64,000 nt of DNA from Mucilaginibacter yixingensis (lineage in GTDB: Bacteria; Bacteroidota; Bacteroidia; Sphingobacteriales; Sphingobacteriaceae): contig NZ_CP160205.1 of assembly GCF_041080815.1 (NCBI RefSeq), positions 1 to 64,000 of the forward strand, given 5' to 3'. The notes below the pieces were generated by a model. That model had not been told where the DNA came from. It saw only the letters and a program-made list of their open reading frames with translations, and did no database searches. The translations under genes and the position numbers were made by a program. Each line of letters begins with the position of its first letter. Position 1 is the stretch's first letter. Positions 1 through 8,064 of this stretch are shown here, piece by piece.

Positions 1-1428
1 ATGGAAAAAACTTGTACAAGTGTTTGGAGTAGTTGCCTGCAAATTATCAAAGATAACATACCGGCTCAGTCATATAAGACCTGGTTTGAGCCTATAAAGT
101 CTTTGCGATTGGAGGGTAGCATCCTTACCATACAAGTGCCAAGTTTGTTTTTTTATGAGTGGCTGGAGGAGCACTATGTGGGCCTGCTGCGCAAAACCAT
201 TAAAAAGCAACTGGGTGATGAAGGACGCTTAGAATATAACATTGTGGTAGAGCAATCATCGTCAAGCAAACCATATACAACCAATATCCCATCAAACGGA
301 AACGGCGCCGAGGGCAAAAACCAATCAATGCCGGTACCTATCTCTATTAATAAAGATATTAAGAACCCGTTTGTAATACCCGGCCTCAAAAAGCTGAACG
401 TTGATCCGCAACTGAACCAGAACTATACGTTTGAGAATTTTGTGGAGGGCGATTGCAACCGTCTGGCCCGTTCTGCCGGTTATGCGGTGGCTGCCAAACC
501 TGGTGGTACCTCATTCAATCCGCTGATGATTTATGGTGGTGTAGGTTTAGGTAAAACACACCTGGCCCAGGCCATTGGTAATGAAATTAAACGTACCCTG
601 CCAGATAAGGTAGTATTATATGTAAGCTGTGAGAAATTTACCCAGCAGTTTGTAGACGCACTGAAACATAACAACATTAACGACTTTGTAAACTTTTACC
701 AGGCCATTGATGTGCTGATTATGGATGACGTGCACAACTTTGCCGGTAAAGAGAAAACACAGGATTTCTTCTTCCACATCTTCAATCACCTGCACCAGAC
801 CGGTAAGCAGCTGATCATTACATCTGACAAAGCGCCGAAAGATCTGGCTGGTTTGGAAGAACGCCTGCTATCACGTTTTAAATGGGGCCTTTCTGCAGAC
901 TTGCAGGTGCCTGATCTGGAAACCCGTATGGCTATCTTGAAAACCAAAGTTTATCAGGACGGTATTGACCTGCCAAACGAGGTGCTGGAATACGTTGCTC
1001 ATAACATTGATAACAACGTACGTGAGCTGGAAGGCGCCATGGTATCATTACTGGCACAATCAACCCTGAACCGTAAGGAGATTGACCTGAACCTGGCTAA
1101 GCAAATGCTGAAAAACTTCATCAAGAACTCTACCAAAGAGATCTCGATGGAATATATCCAAAGCCTGGTGTGCGAGTACTTTGAGGTGCCGATTGAGATG
1201 GTGAAATCACAAACCCGCAAACGCGAGATTGTGCAGGCCCGCCAGATTTCTATGTACCTGGCTAAGGCGCATACCAAAAGTTCGCTTAAATCTATCGGTC
1301 ATTTCTTTGGCGGTCGCGATCACTCAACGGTGATCTATGCCTGCCAAACAGTAGAGGATTTGATTGACACGGACAAGAAATTCAAAGGTTACGTAGCTGA
1401 TATTCAGAAAAAACTAAAGATGTCGTAA
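1..1428 (+). CDS. dnaA: Chromosomal replication initiator protein DnaA
   Basis: ATP-dependent initiator that binds DnaA boxes at oriC, oligomerises and melts the origin. An N-terminal interaction domain (about residues 1-80) is followed by a polar, variable linker (80-135). The AAA+ ATPase core carries Walker A GGVGLGKTH (179-187, K185) and Walker B LIMDDVHNF (D242, D243). The C-terminal DNA-binding domain has the signature GGRDHSTVIYA starting at residue 437. At 475 residues it is full length for the family. The window opens exactly on its ATG, which suggests a chromosome or contig rotated to dnaA, so its promoter and any upstream origin boxes are not visible. A strong palindromic terminator follows 17 bases after the stop. 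The identification is secure. Confidence 0.98.
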   Translation: MEKTCTSVWSSCLQIIKDNIPAQSYKTWFEPIKSLRLEGSILTIQVPSLFFYEWLEEHYVGLLRKTIKKQLGDEGRLEYNIVVEQSSSSKPYTTNIPSNGNGAEGKNQSMPVPISINKDIKNPFVIPGLKKLNVDPQLNQNYTFENFVEGDCNRLARSAGYAVAAKPGGTSFNPLMIYGGVGLGKTHLAQAIGNEIKRTLPDKVVLYVSCEKFTQQFVDALKHNNINDFVNFYQAIDVLIMDDVHNFAGKEKTQDFFFHIFNHLHQTGKQLIITSDKAPKDLAGLEERLLSRFKWGLSADLQVPDLETRMAILKTKVYQDGIDLPNEVLEYVAHNIDNNVRELEGAMVSLLAQSTLNRKEIDLNLAKQMLKNFIKNSTKEISMEYIQSLVCEYFEVPIEMVKSQTRKREIVQARQISMYLAKAHTKSSLKSIGHFFGGRDHSTVIYACQTVEDLIDTDKKFKGYVADIQKKLKMS

Positions 1429-1444
1429 GACGACATTTATTGAT

Positions 1445-1488
1445 AAAAGAAGAAGCTCGCGGATGATCATCCGCGAGCTTCTTCTTTT
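1445..1488 (+). terminator. Perfect 44-bp palindrome, dnaA terminator
   Basis: The two 22-base halves are exact reverse complements, starting with four A and ending with four T. The RNA would fold into a long GC-centred hairpin followed by U residues. It works symmetrically, so it could stop transcription from either side. It lies directly behind dnaA. Confidence 0.85.
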
Positions 1489-1497
1489 ACTGCCCTA

Positions 1498-1629
1498 TGT
1501 CATTTCGAAAGGAGCGAAGCGGAGAGAGAAATCTTAGCCCCCATGCTTCTATCAGGTGGCTAAGCTAATGTCTAAGATTTCTCGTCGCCCTTCCGCCCAA
1601 TCCCCACCCTTCGCTCGCTCGAAATGACA
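1498..1629. repeat. REP-like inverted repeat, TGTCATTTCGA family
   Basis: The left end TGTCATTTCGAAAGGAGCG is mirrored by CGCTCGCTCGAAATGACA at the right end. Internal arms (AGAGAAATCTTAGCC and GGCTAAG...TCTAAGATTTCTC) also pair, giving a cruciform or long hairpin. It has no coding capacity. Such short palindromic elements are common between genes of Sphingobacteriaceae and are probably non-autonomous, mobilised by a transposase elsewhere in the genome. Confidence 0.7.
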
Positions 1630-1725
1630 TGCTGGAGAGAGCAGCGGTGTTTATTATTTTCATTAACATTCCCTCAAACAAGCCTATCTTTAATACTGTT
1701 ATCCATCTGAAAAAAATAAAAAAGT

Positions 1726-2613
1726 ATGCAATGGTTTGGCGGTCGCGAGAGCGACAATGTTGAAGAAGGCAGCGGTGGTGGCGGCGGCGGTGGTCGTGGG
1801 TTGATTTTTGGCGGCGGCATTGTGGGCGTTATTGCCGCACTGTTTTATATTTTCACGGGTATCAATCCCTCCAAGCTTTTTAATGCTGGATTGCCGGATC
1901 AATCGCAAATACAGCTACAGCACAATCGCAAAGTAAATGGCAACCTCAGCAGGAACGAGCAGTTTGCCAGCGTGGTACTAGCCGGTACAGAAGATGTTTG
2001 GGATAGCCTGTTTACGGCCATGGGGCGCACTTATGTACGGCCAAAACTCCACCTCTTCCAAAATGAGGTAGATGCCGAAGGCTGTGGTTATGCCAGCTCT
2101 GCTACCGGTCCGTTTTATTGCCCGGCAGATCAGAAGGTTTATCTCGATCTGTCTTTTTTTGACGAGCTGCGTAATCGCTTTCAATCGCCCGGCGATGCGG
2201 CGGCAGCTTATGTGATTGCCCATGAGGTAGGTCACCATGTGCAAAACCTGTTGGGCGTATCGGCCAAAATGGAACAAGCGCGACAGCAGCTGAGCCAAAC
2301 GCAATACAACAAACTATCGGTAGCGCTAGAGTTGCAGGCCGATTTCTATGCCGGTGTTTGGGCACATTATGAGCAGCAAGCTAAACAAAAAGGCATCGTC
2401 ATCAGTCGGGCAGATATTGACTCGGCGCTGGTAGCAGCCAACGCCATTGGCGATGACCGGTTACAGCAAGAAAGCAGTGGACATGTAGAGCCCGATAGTT
2501 TTACCCACGGCACCAGCGCGCAGCGGATGTATTGGTTTAAGAAAGGTTTTGACACAGGAGATATCAAGCAGGGGAATACGTTTGCTAATATTAAGATACG
2601 GGAAGAGGAATAG
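1726..2613 (+). CDS. YpfJ-family neutral zinc metallopeptidase, membrane-anchored
   Basis: Predicted membrane-anchored zinc peptidase of the YpfJ/KPN_02809 family. A glycine-rich N-terminus (residues 14-31) leads into one transmembrane segment (about 26-44). The catalytic HEVGHH motif lies at 166-171, with H166 and H170 as zinc ligands and E167 as general base. A downstream ELQADFYAGVWAH stretch would supply the third ligand, and the conserved GTSAQRMYWFKKGFDTGD block is near the C-terminus. The 295-residue length fits the family. The physiological substrate is not known. It stands alone, bounded by repeat elements on both sides. Confidence 0.88.
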   Translation: MQWFGGRESDNVEEGSGGGGGGGRGLIFGGGIVGVIAALFYIFTGINPSKLFNAGLPDQSQIQLQHNRKVNGNLSRNEQFASVVLAGTEDVWDSLFTAMGRTYVRPKLHLFQNEVDAEGCGYASSATGPFYCPADQKVYLDLSFFDELRNRFQSPGDAAAAYVIAHEVGHHVQNLLGVSAKMEQARQQLSQTQYNKLSVALELQADFYAGVWAHYEQQAKQKGIVISRADIDSALVAANAIGDDRLQQESSGHVEPDSFTHGTSAQRMYWFKKGFDTGDIKQGNTFANIKIREEE

Positions 2614-2637
2614 CCGGTTGAAAGAAATTACCCAATA

Positions 2638-2720
2638 TGTCATTGCTAGGAACGAAGCAATCTCCGGCGCAAATCTACGTGACCAGTCCTCAGAGATACT
2701 TCGCTATCGCTCAGGATGAC
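2638..2720. repeat. Chimeric REP-like element
   Basis: The left end resembles the GTCATTGCGAGGAACGAAGCAATCTC family found at six other places here (this copy reads CATTGCTAGGAACGAAGCAATCTCC). The right end, read on the minus strand, is TGTCATCCTGAGCGATAGCG, the start of a different palindrome family. The two arms therefore do not match each other. Confidence 0.55.
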
Positions 2721-2727
2721 ATCAGGG

Positions 2728-3000
2728 TTATCTCTTTCCAAAAATTCCCAACACCAATCGCCTAAATCCAGCATATCGTGGCAGTGTAAACAACCGCTCA
2801 TGCACTTCTTCAAGCTGCGCCTTTAACTGCTGCCTGCCATATTGATGACTAAGGCGGTAAGCGTGCTGCTGCTGTTGTATCTGTTCTTGCAGTTCAGGCT
2901 CAATAATCAGTCGCGCTTCAAACAACAAAGCGTCGCCGGGAGTAGCCTGGCCTTTCAGGTATTCCTCAGCTAGTTTCAGGTTATTCAAGGAAGTCCTCAT
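2728..3000 (-). CDS. Small hypothetical protein paired with an ECF sigma factor
   Basis: A 90-residue, helix-rich soluble protein with a glutamine-rich central stretch (EQIQQQQHAY). It has no signal peptide, no transmembrane helix and no zinc-binding HxxxCxxC motif. Its start overlaps the end of the upstream sigma factor gene by 20 bases, so the two are almost certainly translationally coupled. Position and size suggest a cytoplasmic regulator of that sigma factor, possibly an anti-sigma, but no recognised anti-sigma domain is visible. Confidence 0.7.
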   Translation of the reverse strand: MRTSLNNLKLAEEYLKGQATPGDALLFEARLIIEPELQEQIQQQQHAYRLSHQYGRQQLKAQLEEVHERLFTLPRYAGFRRLVLGIFGKR

Positions 3001-3496
3001 AGGTCAATGCTTTTTGTTTAACGGTATCGCGCACTTTTTCCAGGCATTTGTATTTCTGTACCGTGGCCGAGTGCGGGCTGGAATAATCAAATTTTTCGGC
3101 AATGTCTGTCATCGGCATGCGGTCATAATAAACCGCTTTGAGCAGATCTAGGCATTTTCTGCCCGCACGTTGCAGGTAGCCCAATAGTTTGTTTTCGGCG
3201 TAGGAGGGTTCGGTCTCCTCATTGGCTGTTTCCGGCAGATTGTCCAAGCCGGTTTGGCGACTACTTTGCTTGTGTTGCCTAAGCCACAGGTGCCGGGCAA
3301 TGCCCATCAGGTAGGCCATTTGCTCGCCTTTGAGGTTAACAGGTGTTTCGGTTTTTTCATAAAGGATGATGAGCGCATCCTGAAAAATATCTTTCGCTTC
3401 TTCACACGTACCGCCGTGGCGGGCCACATAACGTGCCACCTGCGGGAAACCCCGGCGATAAATAACTGTAAGCTGCTCTGTTGTTAATGCCGCCAT
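2981..3496 (-). CDS. ECF-type RNA polymerase sigma factor
   Basis: Extracytoplasmic-function sigma-70 factor that would direct RNA polymerase to a small regulon. Region 2 is recognisable in EEAKDIFQDALIILYEK (about residues 33-49) and AYLMGIARHLWLRQ. Region 4 holds the YDRMPMTDIAEKFDYSS helix-turn-helix near residues 125-145. The 171-residue length is typical of ECF factors. It is the first gene of a two-gene operon, overlapping the 90-residue partner behind it. The target promoters cannot be read from this window. Confidence 0.9.
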   Translation of the reverse strand: MAALTTEQLTVIYRRGFPQVARYVARHGGTCEEAKDIFQDALIILYEKTETPVNLKGEQMAYLMGIARHLWLRQHKQSSRQTGLDNLPETANEETEPSYAENKLLGYLQRAGRKCLDLLKAVYYDRMPMTDIAEKFDYSSPHSATVQKYKCLEKVRDTVKQKALTYEDFLE

Positions 3497-3689
3497 AGTC
3501 TGTTGCTTTTAATATACGTGCATCTGCAAAAGCAAATATCACCCTCAAGTTAAAAAAAATAACTGATGCCATGTGGAAATACTCTTGCGTAATGGGTAAC
3601 CGCCGGTATTGTCAATTAACAATCGATCTGCAAATAGACTTAAAAGTTAAAAAAGGGTAAAATTACGGTAGTGCCGCGGCGGCGTTTTC

Positions 3690-3793
3690 GGTTACTTTGA
3701 GTCAATAGCAATAGTTCTTTTATATCCCAACGAAACACTCCTAAATCTTATTGCTTGTCTCGCCGGCGGCGCCCGCTGCCGGCGTATTTTTTT
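3690..3793 (+). ncRNA. Candidate small RNA with terminator
   Basis: An orphan plus-strand terminator, CGCCGGCGGC/GCTGCCGGCG (3761-3784) followed by TATTTTTTT, sits between two minus-strand genes, so it belongs to neither. Upstream are a -7-like box TTACTTTG (3692-3699) and a 7-bp stem AGCAATA/TATTGCT (3707-3713 with 3749-3755). No ORF fits. The layout resembles the element at 14085-14177. The remaining sequence of 3497-3689 shows nothing recognisable. Confidence 0.35.
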
Positions 3794-3838
3794 CTCAGAA
3801 TTTTAAGAAGCTGTTTAAAAATATATAAAAAGATTATT

Positions 3839-3909
3839 GTAGAGACGCATAATTGCGTCTCCAGCAAGCAATTCGGTTTGTTCTCCAGGAGACGCAATTA
3901 TGCGTCTCC
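3839..3909. repeat. Inverted repeat, GAGACGCATAATTGCGTCTC family (copy 1)
   Basis: AGAGACGCATAATTGCGTCTCC is mirrored by GGAGACGCAATTATGCGTCTC about 25 bases later. Each arm is itself nearly palindromic. A second copy lies at 33237-33313. It sits directly downstream of the glycosyltransferase gene on the minus strand. Confidence 0.75.
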
Positions 3910-3913
3910 ACAT

Positions 3914-5143
3914 TTAAACAGTTTCTACTATCCGATTATTTTTTTGCGCTGCTGCTTTCTTTTCGATATCGATTATAGCTGCCGACATTTCTTCGGCCCG
4001 GCTAATCCAGGTATTGCCGCTGGCTACTTTTTGGCGTTCGTGGCGTTTTTTAGGCGTATCTGCCGCAATCTGGGCAAGGGTGCTGGCCAGAAACTCCTCT
4101 TTGGTATCAACTATGCTTATCGTACCGCGAAAATCGTTCATGTCGCCAAAATCGGTACTCACCACAGGTAAGCCTGCAGAGAGGTACTCGTTGATCTTCA
4201 TTGGGTAAATGCAGTTGGTGAAAGTATCTTTAATAAACGGAATAACACCCAGGGTGAAGGTTTTGAGATAAGCCGGTAGCTCATCCGGTGTTTTGGCGCC
4301 TTCTACAAATACGTTCGGGTATTTTTTGAGGATGGCCAAGCCTCGTTCGGTCATTACGCGGCCCACAAATACAAATTTAGTATCGGGCATGCTGGTGAAC
4401 AGGTGCTGCATAATGTCGTAATCAATCCGGTCGTCCACACTGCCTATATAACCAATTACTTGTCGCTTTGAGTTGGCCTGCTCTTCAAACCCGCGACTAA
4501 ACAGATCGTAATTTGCCGCATTGTTTACAATATAGCAATCGGCACACAAGGGGCTTTTGTTCTTATACAGGTTTTTAGAGGTAACAATAACGCCGTCAAT
4601 CAGCTTCATAAAAGCTTCTTCCAGCCAGATGCCGTGTTTGCGCAGCCAGGAGTTGCCGCCTTTTACCTCGTCATAACAATGATAGATTAATGATTTCTCG
4701 TCATACCTGCGCGCGTTGGCCAAACCCATGCCCGGATTAAATGCCACCATGTGGATCAGGTCCTGCTGCATGTTTAACTGGCGGATGGCACGTTTGGCTA
4801 CGCGACGTACCTGCCATGCATTAAACCCCAGAAAGAAACGGTAAAGCCCGCCCGGGGGCAAAAAGTTGATAGTTAAACCGATGGGCGGCGTCAGCACATA
4901 TACCTGGGCACCGGGCAGCGGCTCGGCAATTTCTATGCGGTTCTTAAGGCCGAGGGCTTTCTTTAGATCGATCTTTTTTTTACCACGCAAATGGGCTACC
5001 AGCTCTGCAATAGTGTTAGGACTATTTACAAAAAGCAACTTGTTTTTGGTGGATAAGATTTTCATGATCTCCACCGATGGTTTGATGTAATTACCACCCC
5101 ACTCGGTGCTGCTGAAACAGATGATATTCCGGTTTTCAATCAT
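3914..5143 (-). CDS. Glycosyltransferase, GT4/GT1-like (GT-B fold)
   Basis: Predicted cytoplasmic glycosyltransferase that moves a sugar from a nucleotide donor to a lipid or glycan acceptor. The N-terminal half begins IICFSSTEWGGNYIKPS and is acceptor-domain-like. The C-terminal donor-binding half has QVIGYIGSVDDRIDYD, a KFVFVGRV strand and the typical KINEYLSAGLPVVSTDFGD segment near residue 325. Length (409) fits GT-B enzymes. No other polysaccharide genes adjoin it, so the product (exopolysaccharide, lipopolysaccharide or glycolipid) cannot be stated. Confidence 0.85.
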   Translation of the reverse strand: MIENRNIICFSSTEWGGNYIKPSVEIMKILSTKNKLLFVNSPNTIAELVAHLRGKKKIDLKKALGLKNRIEIAEPLPGAQVYVLTPPIGLTINFLPPGGLYRFFLGFNAWQVRRVAKRAIRQLNMQQDLIHMVAFNPGMGLANARRYDEKSLIYHCYDEVKGGNSWLRKHGIWLEEAFMKLIDGVIVTSKNLYKNKSPLCADCYIVNNAANYDLFSRGFEEQANSKRQVIGYIGSVDDRIDYDIMQHLFTSMPDTKFVFVGRVMTERGLAILKKYPNVFVEGAKTPDELPAYLKTFTLGVIPFIKDTFTNCIYPMKINEYLSAGLPVVSTDFGDMNDFRGTISIVDTKEEFLASTLAQIAADTPKKRHERQKVASGNTWISRAEEMSAAIIDIEKKAAAQKNNRIVETV

Positions 5144-5277
5144 TCATTTCAAAAATAAAAAGATAGTGGATAAAAAATCACCGATGTGTTAAATTATAGC
5201 CTCTAAGAATGAAAAAATAACATTAAGATAAGGGTGCGGATACGAGGCGAGGTATGAGTACTCCAAACGCGATTATA

Positions 5278-5309
5278 TTGACACCGTATTGTGCCGATTT
5301 GTATTTTTG
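5278..5309 (+). promoter_or_regulatory. Bacteroidota-type promoter for kbl
   Basis: TTG at 5278-5280 and TATTTTTG at 5302-5309 are 21 bases apart, matching the known -33/-7 consensus TTG...TAnnTTTG. The ATG follows 20 bases downstream. Confidence 0.65.
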
Positions 5310-5328
5310 ATTTACTAAACAAAACGCT

Positions 5329-6519
5329 ATGTATGAAACCTTGAAGCCTGTTTTACAACAGGAACTGGCCGACATTGAGAAAGCCGGCCTCTATAAACGC
5401 GAGCGGATTATTACCTCGCCGCAGGGTGCTGCTATAACCGTGCAGGGCGGGCAGGAGGTAATTAACTTTTGCGCCAATAATTACCTGGGCCTCTCGGGCA
5501 ATCAGCGGGTGATTGATGCGGCCAAACGAGTGATGGATACGCATGGATACGGCTTGTCGTCAGTCAGGTTTATTTGTGGTACACAGGATATCCACAAGCA
5601 GCTGGAACAAAAGATAGCCGGGTTTTTAGGTACCGAAGATACCATCCTCTATGCCGCGGCCTTTGATGCCAACGGCGGAGTGTTTGAGCCTCTGTTTAAT
5701 GAACAGGATGCCATTATATCAGACGAGTTGAACCACGCCTCGATTATTGACGGTGTGCGCCTGTGCAAGGCCCAGCGTTTCCGCTACAAGCACGATGATA
5801 TGGCCGATCTGGAGGTGCAGCTGCAGGCGGCCGAAGGCTGTCGGCACAGAATAATTGTTACCGATGGAGCCTTCAGCATGGACGGTACCATTGCCCAGCT
5901 GGATAAGATCTGTGACCTGGCCGATAAATACAAAGCATTGGTGATGATAGACGAAAGCCATTGCTCTGGTTTTATGGGTAAAACCGGCAGGGGGACGCAT
6001 GAGCATCACCAGGTAATGGGTCGGATAGATATTATTACCGGAACGTTAGGTAAAGCGCTGGGCGGTGCGTCAGGCGGTTTTACGTCGGGACGGAAAGAGA
6101 TTATTGATATGCTGCGCCAGCGCTCGCGCCCTTACTTGTTTAGTAATACGCTGGCCCCAGCCATTACCGGCGCCACTATTGCCGTGCTAAACATGCTGAG
6201 CGAAACTACCGAGCTGCGCGACAAGCTGGAACGCAACACGCAGTACTTTCGCAAGCAGATGACGGCTGCCGGTTTTGATATTAAGCCCGGGGTGCACCCT
6301 ATTGTACCGGTGATGCTGTATGATGCCAAATTATCGCAGGAGTTTGCCGCCAAAATGCTGGAAGAAGGTATTTACGTCATCGGGTTTTACTACCCGGTTG
6401 TGCCGCAAGGTAAGGCCCGCATCAGGGTACAACTTTCGGCCGCGCATGAGGTAGAACACCTGGATAAAGCCATTGCAGCGTTTACCAAGGTGGGGAAAGA
6501 GTTGGGCGTGATTAAATAG
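5329..6519 (+). CDS. kbl: Glycine C-acetyltransferase (2-amino-3-ketobutyrate CoA ligase)
   Basis: PLP-dependent enzyme of threonine breakdown that cleaves 2-amino-3-oxobutyrate with CoA to glycine and acetyl-CoA. It is collinear with E. coli Kbl and nearly the same length (396 residues). It shares [40 protein letters not shown] and the PLP-lysine motif [15 protein letters not shown], with the Schiff-base lysine at K242. The substrate-strand motif reads DESHCSGF where E. coli has DDSHAVGF. No threonine dehydrogenase gene adjoins it. Alpha-oxoamine synthases such as serine palmitoyltransferase are relatives, but the Kbl-specific motifs make this call strong. Confidence 0.94.
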   Translation: MYETLKPVLQQELADIEKAGLYKRERIITSPQGAAITVQGGQEVINFCANNYLGLSGNQRVIDAAKRVMDTHGYGLSSVRFICGTQDIHKQLEQKIAGFLGTEDTILYAAAFDANGGVFEPLFNEQDAIISDELNHASIIDGVRLCKAQRFRYKHDDMADLEVQLQAAEGCRHRIIVTDGAFSMDGTIAQLDKICDLADKYKALVMIDESHCSGFMGKTGRGTHEHHQVMGRIDIITGTLGKALGGASGGFTSGRKEIIDMLRQRSRPYLFSNTLAPAITGATIAVLNMLSETTELRDKLERNTQYFRKQMTAAGFDIKPGVHPIVPVMLYDAKLSQEFAAKMLEEGIYVIGFYYPVVPQGKARIRVQLSAAHEVEHLDKAIAAFTKVGKELGVIK

Positions 6520-6567
6520 TATTATATTTGCGGTCTCTTTGGTGGTCTAAAAAGCCGCCAACAAGAG
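6502..6567 (+). promoter_or_regulatory. pheS promoter and leader hairpin
   Basis: TTG (6502-6504) and TATATTTG (6523-6530), 18 bases apart, match the -33/-7 consensus and overlap the end of kbl. The leader then folds. CTCTT (6535-6539) pairs with AAGAG (6563-6567), and TGGTGG (6540-6545) pairs with CCGCCA (6555-6560) with one G-U. The hairpin ends about 20 bases before the pheS ATG. There is no U-run, so it is not a classical attenuator. Confidence 0.5.
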
Positions 6568-6587
6568 GTATTGGCACTAAAAATATT

Positions 6588-7625
6588 ATGATACAAGAAC
6601 AGATCAATCAGTATAGCTTAGAAATAGACGAGTTTTCACCCGCAAACGCTGCCGAACTGGAAGAGTTCCGCATCCGTTTTTTGGGTACAAAAGGTATCAT
6701 TAAAGATCTTTTTGAACAGTTTAAAACCGTTACCCCGGAAGAAAAACGCGTATTGGGTAAAGTACTGAATGAGTTTAAACAACAGGCCGAAGCCAAACAC
6801 GCCGAGTTTAAGGAAGCGTTTGACGCCGAAAGCCAGACCGCCAAAACCGAAGGCGACCTTACCCTGCCGGGCGAAGGTTACTCGGTAGGCTCACGCCACC
6901 CGCTATCATTGGTGCGTAACGAGATCATCGATATTTTTAAACGCCTGGGCTTTGTGGTGGCCGAGGGTCCGGAAATTGAGGACGACTGGCACAACTTCTC
7001 TGCCCTTAACTTCCCGGAAGAACACCCTGCCCGCGACATGCAGGATACTTTCTTTATCAAGAAAAATACAGGTAAAGATGATATTGCCCTGCGTACCCAC
7101 ACCTCATCTGTACAGGTGCGCATGATGGAAAATGGTAAACCACCGTTTCGTGCTATTATGCCGGGCCGTGTGTATCGTAACGAGGCTATTTCTGCCCGTG
7201 CGCATTGTTTCTTCCATCAGGTTGAGGGTTTGTATATTGACGAGAACGTGTCATTTGCCGATCTGAAACAGACGCTTTACCACTTTGTACAAGAGCTTTA
7301 TGGCGAGGGCACCAAAGTGCGTTTCCGTCCGTCATACTTCCCATTCACCGAGCCATCTGCCGAGATGGATATTTCTTGTACCATTTGTAAAGGCGCAGGC
7401 TGTAACATGTGTAAGCACACCGGCTGGGTAGAAATTTTGGGTTGCGGTATGGTTGATCCGAATGTGTTGGAAAATTGCGGTATCGACAGCAAGAAATTCA
7501 CCGGCTTTGCATTTGGCATGGGTATTGAACGTATTGCTAACCTGAAGTGGGTAATCCGCGATCTGCGTCTGTTCTCTGAGAACGATGTTCGTTTCCTGCG
7601 TCAGTTTAAATCTGAAATTATTTAA
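6588..7625 (+). CDS. pheS: Phenylalanyl-tRNA synthetase alpha subunit
   Basis: Catalytic subunit of the PheST heterotetramer, which charges tRNA-Phe. The class II motifs are visible: GSRHPLSLVRNEIIDIF, MPGRVYRNEAISARAH (motif 2) and GFAFGMGIERIANLKW (motif 3). A cysteine cluster CTICKGAGCNMC sits before motif 3, as in a subset of bacterial PheS proteins. The ATG at 6588 was chosen over an in-frame ATG at 6528 because the latter lies inside the promoter -7 box. The N-terminus MIQEQINQYSLEI is the usual coiled-coil arm. The beta subunit gene pheT is not in the window. Confidence 0.97.
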   Translation: MIQEQINQYSLEIDEFSPANAAELEEFRIRFLGTKGIIKDLFEQFKTVTPEEKRVLGKVLNEFKQQAEAKHAEFKEAFDAESQTAKTEGDLTLPGEGYSVGSRHPLSLVRNEIIDIFKRLGFVVAEGPEIEDDWHNFSALNFPEEHPARDMQDTFFIKKNTGKDDIALRTHTSSVQVRMMENGKPPFRAIMPGRVYRNEAISARAHCFFHQVEGLYIDENVSFADLKQTLYHFVQELYGEGTKVRFRPSYFPFTEPSAEMDISCTICKGAGCNMCKHTGWVEILGCGMVDPNVLENCGIDSKKFTGFAFGMGIERIANLKWVIRDLRLFSENDVRFLRQFKSEII

Positions 7626-7629
7626 AAGA

Positions 7630-8061
7630 ATGAGAAAATTAGGCTTGCTGATGGTGTTTTGTGCTGTGATTACAGCTTGTGGTAAAGATAATAGCAGCGG
7701 TATACCCGTTGCCTCAGTTCAGCTTAATTTACCAATGACAGATCCGCGCATCAGCAAACTGAATAGCATAGGCGGTGCTGTGTTTTTAGATCTTAACCAG
7801 GGCTATACAGGCAGCGTGGCCGGCCTGGTTTTATATCACGGAACCGGCGGTATTGTTGCCTTTGACCGTTGTAGCAGCTATCAGCCCGAGTTGAAGCATG
7901 CGGTGGTTTCAGATGGATCAGGCTTTAACGCTTTAGATACCTATAGCGGTTCAAAGTTCTCTTTGCAGGATGGTTCGCCAACAAAAGCGCCTGCAACTAA
8001 ATCATTAAGGGCCTATTACGTTTATGTTGACGGCTCACAAGTGTTGCACGTAACTAACTGA
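7630..8061 (+). CDS. Lipoprotein with degenerate Rieske-like domain
   Basis: A 143-residue predicted lipoprotein. The signal peptide ends in the lipobox VITAC with the lipidated C17. The remainder has the layout of small Bacteroidota Rieske-type lipoproteins: a GIVAFDRC segment, then YSGSKFSLQDGSP, then a C-terminal strand. The usual iron-sulphur ligands (CxH and CxxH) are not present. CSSY and YSGS occupy those places, so it probably does not bind a 2Fe-2S cluster. It starts 4 bases after pheS and ends 3 bases before the TetR gene, suggesting an operon. The ATG at 7630 is chosen because it begins the signal peptide. Confidence 0.75.
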   Translation: MRKLGLLMVFCAVITACGKDNSSGIPVASVQLNLPMTDPRISKLNSIGGAVFLDLNQGYTGSVAGLVLYHGTGGIVAFDRCSSYQPELKHAVVSDGSGFNALDTYSGSKFSLQDGSPTKAPATKSLRAYYVYVDGSQVLHVTN

Positions 8062-8064
8062 TAA

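Noticed and set aside
1690..1712. Possible DnaA box (TTATCCATC) behind dnaA
   Set aside because: It matches the TTATCCACA consensus at 7 of 9 positions and is the only one in the gap. A single weak match does not make an origin. A cluster would be needed.
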